Below, one piece after another: positions 29,259-37,894 of a DNA stretch of 64,000 nucleotides. The notes under the pieces are model-generated. The model ran no database searches. It saw nothing but the letters and a program-made list of their open reading frames with translations, and was not told the origin of the DNA. The DNA comes from DAOUBF01 sp034432795 (lineage in GTDB: Bacteria; Chloroflexota; Anaerolineae; DSLN01). Made by a program: the position numbers and the translations under genes. Numbering within the stretch: position 1 is the stretch's first letter; the number at the start of each line of letters is the position of its first letter. The stretch is from the NCBI GenBank assembly GCA_034432795.1, contig DAOUBF010000078.1, positions 62,001-126,000 on the forward strand. Direction: 5' to 3'.

Positions 29259-30434
29259 TCACTCCAGCGGGCGCTCCACCGGCGCGCCCGCCCCCAGCGC
29301 AGCCTCAGGCACCTGGGCACGCGCGGGGCGCGGCGCCAGGAACCATGACAGACCCATCGTCAGCGGCAACAGGGCGAGCGTCACCAGGAAAGGCCATTCC
29401 GGGTTGCGCGTGTACAGTTGCCCCGCCAGATAAGAGACCCCTACGTAGGAGAGCGAGATAATCGTCTCCACCAGGCCGAAGGCCAGCCCATGCTGGTGGG
29501 GCGCGACGACGCGCCCGGCCAGGACGTTGGCTATGGTGCGCGCCAGGCCGTAACTGGCCCGCAGGAAATAGGCCAGCCCCAGCCAGCCCACCCACGTCCC
29601 CTGCCACAGGAGCAGGGTGGAGAGGAACAGCAGGGCCTGGCTGGCCACCCACACCCGCCGCGCAGGCCGCCGCCCCAGGCTCAGGTTAAGCAGGACCGCC
29701 CCGATCGTTTGCGCCGAGCCGAACCAGCCCACTGCCGCCACGTCCAGCCCGCGCACATCTTTGAGGTACTTCGGCGCCAGGGGCAGGCCCACCCCCATGA
29801 CCGAGAAGACGAAGAAGAACAGCGCACACAGCCCCAGGAAGCTGCGCTGGCGCAACAGCGCCCCATAGCGCAGCCCCGTCACAGAATGCTCCACCGGCTG
29901 TGAGCGGATCAGGAGGATGACCAGGGTGGAGACCACGAAGAACGCCGCCGCCACCCCATACACCGTGCGCAGCCCCAGCAGCTTGCCGATCTCGCCACCC
30001 AGCGCGGGGGAGAGGATGGAGCCGGCACTGTAGCCGGCATACACGCTGGTCAGCGCCCGTTCCGGGGCCAACTCCCCCCGCGCCGCGATGATATAGCTGG
30101 ACAGCGCGGGCATGACATAGGCGGTGGTGCCATAGACGAGCAGCGCCGGGATGAACAGGCGCAGGTCTGGCGCCAGCGCCATAGCCACGCCGGAGACCGC
30201 GCCCAGAACCCAGCCGCTGACGATCACCCGCTTGCGCCCGGCGCGGTCGGCGATGATGCCCGCCGGGAGGAAGGAGAGGGCCGCCATAAGCGAGAACGCT
30301 GAGAGGACCTCGCCGATCTGGACCGGGTTGGCGCCCAACTGGTCCAGATAGAGCGGTTGGATGAAGATGAACAGGCCCTCGCCCATCCCCCACAGGAACA
30401 GGGCCAGCGCGATCAGGCGGTTATCGCGATTCAT
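29259..30434 (-). CDS. Major facilitator superfamily transporter
   Basis: A 391-residue protein with about 12 hydrophobic segments. The loop 2-3 motif GIIADRAGRKRVIVSGW matches the MFS signature G-x-x-x-D-R-x-G-R-[KR]. The equivalent loop in the second half (LGRRPARRVWV) is weaker. It probably exports drugs or metabolites by proton antiport; the substrate is unknown. It lies 14 bases downstream of pepA on the minus strand and could share its transcript. Confidence 0.88.
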   Translation of the reverse strand: MNRDNRLIALALFLWGMGEGLFIFIQPLYLDQLGANPVQIGEVLSAFSLMAALSFLPAGIIADRAGRKRVIVSGWVLGAVSGVAMALAPDLRLFIPALLVYGTTAYVMPALSSYIIAARGELAPERALTSVYAGYSAGSILSPALGGEIGKLLGLRTVYGVAAAFFVVSTLVILLIRSQPVEHSVTGLRYGALLRQRSFLGLCALFFFVFSVMGVGLPLAPKYLKDVRGLDVAAVGWFGSAQTIGAVLLNLSLGRRPARRVWVASQALLFLSTLLLWQGTWVGWLGLAYFLRASYGLARTIANVLAGRVVAPHQHGLAFGLVETIISLSYVGVSYLAGQLYTRNPEWPFLVTLALLPLTMGLSWFLAPRPARAQVPEAALGAGAPVERPLE

Positions 30435-30448
30435 GGGCAGGCTGGGGG

Positions 30449-31966
30449 TTACGCTGCCACCAGGTCGCGGACGAATTGGACCAGCAGCCGCACCCCGAAG
30501 CCGGTGGCGCCTTTGGGCGTGTAGGGCTTGTCTTTGTCCAGATAGGCCATCGGTGCGATGTCCAGGTGCGCCCAGGGATAGCCTTCGGCGAAGGCTTTGA
30601 GGAAGGCCGCCGATGCGCCCACGCCGCTGTAGCGCCCGCCGCTGTTCTTCAGGTCGGCCACGTCGCTCTTCATCACCTCACTATACTCGTCGTACAACGG
30701 CAGTGGCCAGATACGCTCGCCGGTGCTGGCACTGGCCCGCTTGAGTTGCTCGGCCAGCTTGTCGTCTGTGCTGAACAGGCCCGCCGCCTGGCCCTTCCCC
30801 AAGGCGGTGATGCAGGCGCCGGTCAGCGTGGCCAGGTCCACCACGGCCTGGGGCGCATAGCGTTTGGCGTACACCAGGGCATCGGCCAGGATCAGGCGGC
30901 CTTCGGCGTCGGTGGAGATGATCTCAATGGTCTTGCCGTTCATGGCGCGCACGATGTCGGCGGGCTTGTAAGCGTGGCCGTTGATCACATTCTCGGTCGC
31001 CGGGACCAGCCCGACGACGCGGACGGGCAGGTTCAGGTCGGCGATGGCCTGCACCGCCCCCATCACTGCGGCACCCCCGGCCATATCGCTCTTCATCTCC
31101 TCCATGCCTTCGGCGGGCTTGATGGACAGGCCACCGCTGTCAAAGGTGATCCCCTTCCCCACCAGGACGATGGTGGGAGGCGTGGCGCCCTCCTGGCGCG
31201 GCTCCGGCTGGTAATCCAGGATGATGAACTTGGGCGGCTCATCAGAGCCTTGGGCCACGGCGAGCAAGGCGCCCATACCCAACTCGCGCATCTCCTCGCG
31301 CTCCAGGACGGTGACGCTGATGCGGCGCCCTTCAGCGATCTGGCGGGCGCGCTGCGCCAGGATGGTGGGGGTGGCGAAGTTCGGCGGCTCATTCACCAGG
31401 TCGCGGGTCAGCGCCACCGCGGCAGCGATGGCCTGGCCGGCGCGAACGCCGGCTTCTATGGCGGGCAGCCGCGCCGCGTCAAACTCCACGACGGCCATCT
31501 CGGCCACCTGGCGCTGATCCTCTGAGGGCGCTTTATGCCGGTTGAACTCGTACAGCCCCAGGAGCGTGCCTTCGGCCACGGCCTGGGCCGCGCTCTGTGC
31601 CTCCAGCCCGCCAATGCCTGCACCGTGCACAATGGTGGCAAAGCGCCGGGCGCCCAGGTCGCGGGCGCGGCGGGCCGCCGTCGCCGAGGCCCGGCGGACG
31701 CGGTCCAGGGTGAACTCCTCGGCCTTGCCCAGGCCCACGATGAGCACGCGGCGGGCGGGGATGGCTCCGCGAGGATAAAGGACGGCGGTCTCATCCAGTT
31801 TGCCCTTGAAGTCGCCCCCGGCGATCAGGTCGCCGACCGCGCCGCCCAGCGCCCGGTCCACCGCGCCGGTCGCGCCCCCCGGCTGGGTCACGCCTTCAAA
31901 CAGGTTCACCACGATCAGGTCTGTATCTTGCTCTTGGATCGCTCCGTGAATGACTTTGATGTCCAT
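30449..31966 (-). CDS. pepA: Leucyl aminopeptidase (M17)
   Basis: A 505-residue cytosolic aminopeptidase. The C-terminal catalytic domain has VGKGITFDSGGLSIKP, EEMKSDMAGGAAV and STDAEGRLILADAL, which contribute the two-metal ligands and the bicarbonate-binding arginine of M17 enzymes. The N-terminal macro-like domain is present (about 1-170). Some PepA proteins also bind DNA in site-specific recombination; nothing here indicates that. The start at 31966 follows AAGGATTTAAGGT. Confidence 0.93.
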   Translation of the reverse strand: MDIKVIHGAIQEQDTDLIVVNLFEGVTQPGGATGAVDRALGGAVGDLIAGGDFKGKLDETAVLYPRGAIPARRVLIVGLGKAEEFTLDRVRRASATAARRARDLGARRFATIVHGAGIGGLEAQSAAQAVAEGTLLGLYEFNRHKAPSEDQRQVAEMAVVEFDAARLPAIEAGVRAGQAIAAAVALTRDLVNEPPNFATPTILAQRARQIAEGRRISVTVLEREEMRELGMGALLAVAQGSDEPPKFIILDYQPEPRQEGATPPTIVLVGKGITFDSGGLSIKPAEGMEEMKSDMAGGAAVMGAVQAIADLNLPVRVVGLVPATENVINGHAYKPADIVRAMNGKTIEIISTDAEGRLILADALVYAKRYAPQAVVDLATLTGACITALGKGQAAGLFSTDDKLAEQLKRASASTGERIWPLPLYDEYSEVMKSDVADLKNSGGRYSGVGASAAFLKAFAEGYPWAHLDIAPMAYLDKDKPYTPKGATGFGVRLLVQFVRDLVAA

Positions 31967-32000
31967 ACCTTAAATCCTTTCCAAATAGTCTCTTTTACTC

Positions 32001-32044
32001 CCTACCCCCCACCCCAACCCTCCCCCGCAAGGGGGGAGAGGGTC
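32001..32044. repeat. C-rich inverted repeat copy (CCCACCCCAACCCTCCCC type)
   Basis: CCCCACCCCAACCCTCCCCC then AAGGGGGGAGAGGG, between pepA and the endonuclease IV-like gene. Nearly identical to the arms at 41337 and 43779. Confidence 0.7.
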
Positions 32045-32051
32045 CATGCGC

Positions 32052-32930
32052 CTAAGAAGTGACACTCACCTGGGCGAGTTCCATATAGGTCTGGCGCAGC
32101 ACCAGGGCATCGTCTTCCATCTTGGGGCTTTCGCATAGCAGCCGACCCTGGACGCCGAAATCAATCAGCGCCTGAAGCAACTCGCGGTAGCGCAGATCGG
32201 CCTCGTCCAGCGCCAGATGCACCTTCTCGCCGCGTGGGCCATAGGCAATGCCGGAGAGATGGATATGGATCTCCTGCAGGCCGGGTGGCCCCAACTCGGC
32301 GGCGACCAGCCGCAGGATGTCGGCGAATTCCGCGTAGCTGTTCAGCCTGCCGTCGCCCGTGCGCGCATGAAGATGAGCAAAATCAATGCACGGCGCCACG
32401 CCTTCCACCTCGCGGCTGAGCGCCAGCACCTCCTCCAGCCCGCCAAACATAGCCGCCTTGCCTGTGGTCTCCGGGCGCAAACGCACCTGGACGCCCTCTT
32501 CGCGCAGTATCTGGATCAGTTCCTTCAGTTGATCGCGGATATGCGCATAGACCTGTGAGGGCGGTTGCCCGTGATAAGAGCCGGGATGGAAGATGATGTC
32601 GGTGGCGCCGGCCTTCCAGCCCGCGCGGGCTGCGCTGAGCAGGCGTTCGCGGCTGGCCGCCAATGTCTGGGCGTCTTGGGCGTTCAGATTGATGTAGTAC
32701 GGGGCATGGACGCTGAGGGCAACGTCGTGGGCCGCCGCTGCCGCCTTGATGGCGGCACAGGTCTCGTCACTGACGCGCACGCTCTGCACCCAGGCGAGTT
32801 CCAGGGCATCCAGCCCAAGCTGCCTGCTATAGGCGATACCGGTCACCGTCCCGCCCGGTTTGGGTGTTTTGAGCGGAGAGCCTACCGTGCCGAAGCGTAA
32901 GCCGTAACCTGAGGTGCGTTGTGGCCCCAT
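32052..32930 (-). CDS. Endonuclease IV-like TIM-barrel AP endonuclease
   Basis: A 292-residue xylose-isomerase-like TIM barrel. LSVHAPYYINL, IIFHPGSYHG, LRPETTGK, CIDFAHLHARTG and HIHLSGIAYG give the metal-ligand pattern of deoxyribonuclease IV (Nfo), and residues near LLCESPK complete it. It should cleave the phosphodiester 5' to abasic sites. Sequence drift from classical Nfo leaves a small possibility of a sugar-isomerase relative. ATG 32930 follows AGGGAGGA. Confidence 0.82.
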   Translation of the reverse strand: MGPQRTSGYGLRFGTVGSPLKTPKPGGTVTGIAYSRQLGLDALELAWVQSVRVSDETCAAIKAAAAAHDVALSVHAPYYINLNAQDAQTLAASRERLLSAARAGWKAGATDIIFHPGSYHGQPPSQVYAHIRDQLKELIQILREEGVQVRLRPETTGKAAMFGGLEEVLALSREVEGVAPCIDFAHLHARTGDGRLNSYAEFADILRLVAAELGPPGLQEIHIHLSGIAYGPRGEKVHLALDEADLRYRELLQALIDFGVQGRLLCESPKMEDDALVLRQTYMELAQVSVTS

Positions 32931-33090
32931 AGCGAAGTCCTCCCTGATGGGTTAGATTGTATCTGAAAGCGGGCGGAAAGCCAAGATGCCCCGCCTGTGA
33001 GAGAGAAGGGAGACCGGTTTCCGGTCAAGAAGCGCGGGGCGAAGGGAACATTCCGCTCCCTATCCTAACCATAACTATCAAAGTATTGAT

Positions 33091-33116
33091 AAGCCCCCGG
33101 TCTCTACGGGGGGCTT
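33091..33116. terminator. GC-rich hairpin upstream of tRNA-Val
   Basis: AAGCCCCC, a 10-base loop and GGGGGCTT. There is no T-run. The hairpin overlaps the -35 box of the tRNA promoter, so it may insulate or modulate that promoter. Confidence 0.4.
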
Positions 33117-33143
33117 GCAAAATGCGCTCAGAATGGCTATAAT
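33115..33143 (+). promoter_or_regulatory. Promoter for tRNA-Val
   Basis: TTGCAA, 17 bases and a perfect TATAAT, ending 11 bases before the tRNA 5' end. Confidence 0.75.
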
Positions 33144-33154
33144 ACAGGCAGAAT

Positions 33155-33229
33155 GGGCGGTTAGCTCAGCCTGGTCAGAGCACTGCGTTGACATCGCAGG
33201 GGTCACAAGTTCAAGTCTTGTACCGCCCA
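33155..33229 (+). tRNA. tRNA-Val (anticodon GAC)
   Basis: The acceptor arms GGGCGGT/ACCGCCC pair fully. The D-arm GCTC...GAGC, the anticodon stem CTGCG/CGCAG with loop TTGACAT (anticodon GAC) and the T-arm ACAAG-TTCAAGT-CTTGT are all intact. Discriminator base A; CCA is not encoded. Confidence 0.95.
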
Positions 33230-33321
33230 CAGCCCGCGCTTCGGCCTGCCCCGCGCCCGATCAGGTGCGGGGCGATTGATTTACACCCAGCCCCGGCCCG
33301 ATTTCTACGTTATTTTACGTA

Positions 33322-33351
33322 TTGCATACATCCCATACGATGTGGTATAGT
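33322..33351 (+). promoter_or_regulatory. Promoter just before the DUF5658-like gene
   Basis: TTGCAT, 18 bases and TATAGT. The ATG at 33360 is 8 bases after the -10 box, so the transcript would be leaderless or nearly so, although an AGGA is present in between. Confidence 0.6.
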
Positions 33352-33359
33352 CAGGAACG

Positions 33360-33665
33360 ATGTATGACCGACTCGTGTTGGTCTGGTATTGGATCGGCCT
33401 CAATACCCTGGACCTGTTGACCACACATGCTGGATTCCAACGCGGGCTGGTGGAAGCCAATGTGATCCCCCGTTGGCTGATCCAACATTACGGCGTGAGC
33501 GGCATGTATGCCTGGAAGATGGTGTTTATGCTGCTCTTCGCCGGCCTGATCGTTCTCCTCAGCCGCCGCTACCACCACGCCTGGCTTGCCCTGCGCCTGT
33601 CCAACCTGGCGCTCGCCCTGGGTATCCTCGCCAACGTGGCCCTCATCGTCCACACAGGGTTATGA
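33360..33665 (+). CDS. Small DUF5658-like membrane protein
   Basis: A 101-residue protein with three hydrophobic segments. WYWIGLNTLDLLTTHAGFQR, then GLVEANVIPRWLIQHYG, resembles the DUF5658 pattern in which a conserved N-x-x-D-x-x-T lies in the first helix and an E-x-N-P-like motif follows. The function is unknown. It overlaps or nearly abuts the downstream ATP-binding-domain gene, which suggests joint expression. Confidence 0.65.
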   Translation: MYDRLVLVWYWIGLNTLDLLTTHAGFQRGLVEANVIPRWLIQHYGVSGMYAWKMVFMLLFAGLIVLLSRRYHHAWLALRLSNLALALGILANVALIVHTGL

Positions 33666-33697
33666 GTTCCGCGACGCAGGCTGGGGGAGGCAAAAAC

Positions 33698-34684
33698 GTG
33701 AACGAGCAGGCCGAATCGGAGGTTGCGCCCTCTCCCTTTATCGTCCCGCTGCAGGCGATCGGGGCCGACGACGTGGCACTGGTGGGCAGCAAGGGGGCTT
33801 GCTTGGGCGAGTTGCTGCGCGCTGGCTTCCCTGTCCCGCCCGGTTTCGTCGTCACCTCAATGGCCTATGATCGCTTTGTGGCCTGCAATCACCTGGCTGA
33901 GATCATCGCCCAGGCACTCCGCGGGCAGGCGAACAAGGGCGCCGGGGTCCGGGATGCGTTTGAGGGGGCGCCGCTCCCCGCCGAGGTGAAGCGGCCTATC
34001 CTGGCAGCGTACCGACAGCTTGGGCAAGGGCCGGTCGCTGTGCGCTCTAGCGCACCAGCCGAGGACCTGGCGCAGGCTACCTTCGCCGGGCAATATGAGA
34101 CCTGCCTGAACGTCGTCGGTCAGAGGGTGGTGTTGGCTGCCGTGCGGCGCTGTTGGGCTTCGCTGTGGAGCGACCGCGCTATCGCCTACCGCGCACGCCA
34201 GGGAATGGACCAGATAGCGGTTAAGCTCGCCGTCGTCGTACAGCGCATGGTTGAGGCGGAGGTTGCGGGTGTGATGTTCACCGTCAACCCGGTCACCGGC
34301 GCAAGGGATGAGATCGTCATTGAGGCCAACCCTAACCTTGGCCAGGCCGTCGTCTCCGGCCTGGTCACGCCCGACCACATTGTGCTGGACAGGCGCTCCG
34401 GCCAGGTGAAGAAACAACGGCTCGGACGGCGCGAGGTGATTATTCGGGCGCGACCGGGCGGTGGCATAGAACGCGTGGATGGCCTGGCGACTGCGAACAC
34501 GTTGGCGCTCCCCGACCCGGCCCTACGCCATCTGGCGCGTCTGGGCCTGGCTATTGAGCGGTATTTCGGTTGCCCCCAAGATATTGAGTGGGCCTGGGCC
34601 GGTGGGACGCTGTTCATCCTCCAGGCGCGCCCCATCACGGCTCTGCCCCCGGCCAGCATTGCCGGATCAGGCGAGCCGGGGTAA
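33698..34684 (+). CDS. Stand-alone PEP-synthase-type ATP-binding domain (PPDK_N)
   Basis: A 328-residue protein corresponding only to the N-terminal ATP-grasp part of phosphoenolpyruvate synthase. Seen are VGSKGACLGELLRAGFPVPPG, VRSSAPAEDLAQATFAGQYE, VMFTVNPVTGARDEIVIEAN and ILQARPIT. The phosphohistidine swivelling domain and PEP-binding barrel are absent and no neighbour encodes them. It may phosphorylate another target or need partners elsewhere. Rifampin phosphotransferase has a comparable ATP domain but as part of a longer chain. GTG 33698 follows GGGGGAGG; ATG 33662 upstream is an alternative. Confidence 0.82.
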   Translation: MNEQAESEVAPSPFIVPLQAIGADDVALVGSKGACLGELLRAGFPVPPGFVVTSMAYDRFVACNHLAEIIAQALRGQANKGAGVRDAFEGAPLPAEVKRPILAAYRQLGQGPVAVRSSAPAEDLAQATFAGQYETCLNVVGQRVVLAAVRRCWASLWSDRAIAYRARQGMDQIAVKLAVVVQRMVEAEVAGVMFTVNPVTGARDEIVIEANPNLGQAVVSGLVTPDHIVLDRRSGQVKKQRLGRREVIIRARPGGGIERVDGLATANTLALPDPALRHLARLGLAIERYFGCPQDIEWAWAGGTLFILQARPITALPPASIAGSGEPG

Positions 34685-34733
34685 GATCGGGGGCGTAAGC
34701 TATCCGTGCACAGTCCAAGACCCTGGAGGGCCT

Positions 34734-35924
34734 ATGTCGAGACTGCCTGGCCGCCGCACACAAGCCTTCACCGAATCCGTCATCCGCGAGATGACCCGGC
34801 TGGCACGCCAATACCACGCCATCAACCTGGCCCAGGGTTTCCCCGATTTCCCCTGCCCCGACGAACTCAAGGAAGCTGCCATCCGGGCGATCCAGAAGGA
34901 CCAGAATCAGTACAGCTTCACCTGGGGCAGCCCGCGCCTGCGGGCGGCGGTGGCGGAGAAAGCGGGCTGGTTCAATGGGCTGGACGTGGACCCGGAGCGG
35001 CACATCACCATCGCCTGTGGCGCAACCGAGTGCATGATCGCGGCGCTTCTGGCGGTGACCGAGCCGGGCGACGAGGTGATCATCTTTGAGCCGTTCTACG
35101 AGAACTACGCGCCGGGCTGCTGGCTGTCCGGGGCGCAGCCGCGCTTCGTGCCCTTGCGCCCGCCGGACTTCACTTTTGACCGTGACGAACTGCGGGCGGC
35201 CTTCGGCCCACGCACCCGCGCCATCATCGTCAACACGCCCCATAACCCTTCCGGCCACGTCTTCAGCCGCGAGGAACTGGCCTTCATCGCCGGGCTGTGC
35301 CAGGAGTTTGACTGCCTGGCGATCACCGACGAAATTTACGAGCACATCGTCTTTGATGGGCATGCGCATGTCAGCCTGGCGACCCTGCCCGGCATGTGGG
35401 AGCGCACCATCACCATCAGCGGGCTGTCCAAGACCTACGCCGTCACCGGCTGGCGCGTTGGCTGGGCGATTGCCCCGGAGGCCCTGACGAACGCCATCCG
35501 CAAGGTGCACGACTTCCTGACGGTGTGTGCGCCCGCGCCGCTGCAGGAGGCGGGCGTTGTGGCGCTGCGCCTGCCCCGCGCGTATTACACCCGCCTGGCC
35601 GAGGAGTATGCCCGCAAACGCGACATCCTGCTGAACGCGCTCACCGCCGCCGGCTTTCGCCCTTGGAAGCCGCAAGGGGCCTATTACATCCTGTGCGACA
35701 TCTCCGCCTTCGGCGCAGCAGATGACGTGAGCTTTGCCCAGGCCCTGGCCGAGCAGGCCCGCGTGGCCTGCGTCCCCGGCTCCAGCTTCTATCAGGCCGG
35801 GTCAGCGTTGGGGCGACAGCAGGTGAGGTTTACCTTCTCCAAGAAGGATGAAACACTGCGAGAGGCCGCAGAACGACTCAGCGGGATGGGCGCCGTTCTC
35901 CATGCGAAGCCTCTATCCGGCTGA
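34734..35924 (+). CDS. Class I/II PLP-dependent aminotransferase
   Basis: A 396-residue fold-type I enzyme. INLAQGFPDFPCP at the N-terminus, NTPHNPSGHVFS, AITDEIYEHIVFDG and the PLP-lysine motif SGLSKTYAVTGWRVGW are the family hallmarks. It is close in style to kynurenine/glutamine-type transaminases and methionine aminotransferases (GFPDF motif). Substrate is not determined. ATG 34734 follows TGGAGGG. The gene ends next to a double palindromic repeat that separates it from the convergent ABC permease gene. Confidence 0.9.
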   Translation: MSRLPGRRTQAFTESVIREMTRLARQYHAINLAQGFPDFPCPDELKEAAIRAIQKDQNQYSFTWGSPRLRAAVAEKAGWFNGLDVDPERHITIACGATECMIAALLAVTEPGDEVIIFEPFYENYAPGCWLSGAQPRFVPLRPPDFTFDRDELRAAFGPRTRAIIVNTPHNPSGHVFSREELAFIAGLCQEFDCLAITDEIYEHIVFDGHAHVSLATLPGMWERTITISGLSKTYAVTGWRVGWAIAPEALTNAIRKVHDFLTVCAPAPLQEAGVVALRLPRAYYTRLAEEYARKRDILLNALTAAGFRPWKPQGAYYILCDISAFGAADDVSFAQALAEQARVACVPGSSFYQAGSALGRQQVRFTFSKKDETLREAAERLSGMGAVLHAKPLSG

Positions 35925-35927
35925 ATA

Positions 35928-35974
35928 GGGGCACGGCGTGCCGTGCCTGGAGGGGCGAGGCGTGCCTCGCCCCT
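35928..35974. repeat. Two adjacent perfect palindromes between convergent genes
   Basis: GGCACGGC-GT-GCCGTGCC (35930-35947) is followed by GGGGCGAGGC-GT-GCCTCGCCCC (35952-35973). Both have a 2-base GT centre. They lie between convergent stop codons. Confidence 0.85.
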
Positions 35975-35979
35975 ACGGC

Positions 35980-36804
35980 TTAGCCGTTCCGCTTCAGCCG
36001 CCCGGTCCGCTTGGCGTAGCGCTCGGCGACCTGGAAGGCGCGCACCCCCAGCGGGATAGCTATCCCCCCCATGAGCAGGAGCGGCCAGATATACGGCCAC
36101 AGCGTTGAGAGCGCCGCACCTTCCAGCAGGGTCGCACGCATCCCCTCTAGTACGTAGGTGGCCGGGGAGATGCGGGCGACGGGCTGCAGCCAGGCCGGCA
36201 ACACCGTCACCGGATAGTAAACCCCGGAGACGAAGAGCAGCACGGCCAGGATCAGGTGCGTCATCTGCGACCCCCGTTCCGGGAACAGCAGCGGCAGGAT
36301 CGCGGCGACAATCCCGATGCCGATGAACGACAGGCTTCCGGCCAGCAACAGCACCAGCGTCCCCACCAGATTGGCATTCCGCAGGTCCAGGTTGAAGAAG
36401 GCTGCCGTCGCCAGCAGGATGCCGGCCGTGTGGATCAGGCTGTAGATGATGGCGAAGAAGGTCTGACCCACCAGGTGGGTGATCCGCGGCACGGGCGCCA
36501 TCAGCGTGTACTCAATGGTGCCCTCCCAGCGCTCCCAGCCGATCATATCGCTGATCGCATGGAAGATCACGGCCAGGTAGCGCCAGACGATCGTGCCGAT
36601 CACCAGGTAGAGGATCAGGTAGTGCGTATCCACCTTCTGGCCGGAGATCTGCTCCATGCCCGCGCCGATATAGCTGACGGCCAGGCTGTTGGCGATGGTG
36701 TAGGCCATCCACACCAGCTCCCAGCCCCAGTAGCGCTTGACCAGGTTGAGATTGCGTTCAATGAAGGCGTAAGACGCCCTCGCCTGGTGAACGATCGGTG
36801 TCAT
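35980..36804 (-). CDS. ABC-2-type exporter permease
   Basis: A 274-residue membrane protein with six hydrophobic segments. YPVTVLPAWLQPVARISPAT, then YVLEGMRATLLEG, is the conserved C-terminal segment of the ABC-2/DrrB permease family. The gene follows the ATPase gene by 23 bases on the minus strand, and together they form a DrrAB-like exporter. Its substrate is unknown; related systems export antibiotics, polyketides or lipids. Confidence 0.9.
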   Translation of the reverse strand: MTPIVHQARASYAFIERNLNLVKRYWGWELVWMAYTIANSLAVSYIGAGMEQISGQKVDTHYLILYLVIGTIVWRYLAVIFHAISDMIGWERWEGTIEYTLMAPVPRITHLVGQTFFAIIYSLIHTAGILLATAAFFNLDLRNANLVGTLVLLLAGSLSFIGIGIVAAILPLLFPERGSQMTHLILAVLLFVSGVYYPVTVLPAWLQPVARISPATYVLEGMRATLLEGAALSTLWPYIWPLLLMGGIAIPLGVRAFQVAERYAKRTGRLKRNG

Positions 36805-36827
36805 CGGGTTGTCTCCATTCGCTGCTC

Positions 36828-37658
36828 TCAGGCAGCTATCTCTTCTTCTTCGGCCAGCACCTTCCCTGTGAGTTGCATGAACACGTCCTCAAGTGTCGGC
36901 ACATGGCCATTGGAGGGGTGGACCAGGGCCTTCAGCCCCACCGGCGTGTCCAGCGCGATGATGCGGCCCTCGTCCATGATGGCGATGCGATCACAAAGCG
37001 CATCGGCCTCCTCCATATCGTGCGTGGTCAGCAGGATGGTGGCGTCGTGGCTGTCGCGCAGTTCGCGCACAAAGGCCTGCACCTCGCGCTTGGAGCGCGG
37101 GTCCAGGCCGGTTGTCGGCTCGTCCAGGAGCAACAAGATCGGCGCGGTGAGGAAGGCGCGGGCGATAGCCACTTTCTGCTGCATCCCACGCGACATCTCC
37201 TCCATCGGCTTGCCCAGCGCATCGGCGCGCACGTCCAGTCGGCGCAAGATTTCGTAGATGCGGCGGCGGGCCTCGTCACCCGACAGGCCGTACAGCCGGG
37301 CGCCGTACAGCAGGTTCTCAATCGGGCTTAGGCGTTTGAAAAACGCAGCCTCTACGCTGACGCGGTTGATCAAGCGCTGCACCGCCCGTTCCTCCCTGAC
37401 CACATCGTGCCCGAAGACGGTGATCGTCCCGCTATCGGGCAGGAGCAGGGTGGAGATCAGGCGGATGAGGGTGGACTTGCCGGAGCCGTTCGGCCCCAGC
37501 ACGCCGAAGATCTCTCCGTGCCGTATCTGGAGCGTGATGTCGTTGACGGCAACAATGGGACGCACCTCCCCATTTCTGCCGCGCAGCCTGGGCAGCCAGC
37601 GCCAACCCCCGCCGAAGGACTTGCTGACATGTTGAATGTTGAGCGCGATCGTATCCAT
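36828..37658 (-). CDS. ABC exporter ATP-binding protein (DrrA/CcmA-like)
   Basis: A 276-residue nucleotide-binding protein. Walker A GVLGPNGSGKST, a signature EEMSRGMQQKVAIARA (SRGMQ in place of LSGGQ), Walker B ILLLLDEPTTGLDP and the H-loop LTTHDMEEAD are all present. The C-terminal extension (TLEDVFMQLTGK) is typical of drug-resistance-type ATPases such as DrrA. The GEVRPIVAVNDITL insertion near residue 35 is also seen in this group. A 260-base leader with a small open frame and two terminators lies upstream, so expression is probably controlled by attenuation. Confidence 0.9.
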   Translation of the reverse strand: MDTIALNIQHVSKSFGGGWRWLPRLRGRNGEVRPIVAVNDITLQIRHGEIFGVLGPNGSGKSTLIRLISTLLLPDSGTITVFGHDVVREERAVQRLINRVSVEAAFFKRLSPIENLLYGARLYGLSGDEARRRIYEILRRLDVRADALGKPMEEMSRGMQQKVAIARAFLTAPILLLLDEPTTGLDPRSKREVQAFVRELRDSHDATILLTTHDMEEADALCDRIAIMDEGRIIALDTPVGLKALVHPSNGHVPTLEDVFMQLTGKVLAEEEEIAA

Positions 37659-37692
37659 GTGAGTTGCCCCCTGAGATGGTGAACGGGTCCTA

Positions 37693-37722
37693 CAACAAAA
37701 GCGCCGTGGCAGCCCACGGCAC
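37693..37722 (-). terminator. Leader terminator 2 (minus strand)
   Basis: Hairpin GCCGTGG-GCTG-CCACGGC (37720-37703 read on the minus strand) followed by GCTTTTGTTG. It lies 35 bases upstream of the ATPase start codon and is a probable attenuator. Confidence 0.7.
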
Positions 37723-37732
37723 AAGGAGGGTA

Positions 37733-37772
37733 CAAACAAAAAGGCCGTGAGCAGCCTTGTGCGCCCACGGCC
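37733..37772 (-). terminator. Leader terminator 1 (minus strand)
   Basis: Hairpin GGCCGTG...CACGGCC (37772-37743 on the minus strand) followed by TTTTTGTTT. It shares GCCGTGGGC with terminator 2, so the two hairpins can exchange partners, as expected in an attenuator. Confidence 0.8.
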
Positions 37773-37795
37773 GGCGTCAGCGAACGAAGCGGAAT

Positions 37796-37894
37796 CTACC
37801 GGGCACTAGGCGCACTACGGCAAGGCATTCCAGCGAAGATAACATCTCCGCTGCGCAGCCGATAGCCAGTGATGCTGAGGAACAGTGTTCTCAT
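37796..37894 (-). CDS. Predicted 32-residue leader peptide of the ABC exporter operon
   Basis: ATG 37894 with GAAGGGG just upstream opens a frame of 32 codons ending in TAG at 37796. The peptide begins MRTLFLSITGYRLRSGD and ends SAPSAR, with no run of a single amino acid. It lies between a consensus promoter (37922-37950) and two intrinsic terminators, which is the geometry of ribosome-mediated attenuation of resistance genes. TAGGCGCA at its start codon is complementary to TGCGCCTA (37814-37807) near its end, so the two ends could pair. The coding status is inferred from position only. Confidence 0.55.
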   Translation of the reverse strand: MRTLFLSITGYRLRSGDVIFAGMPCRSAPSAR

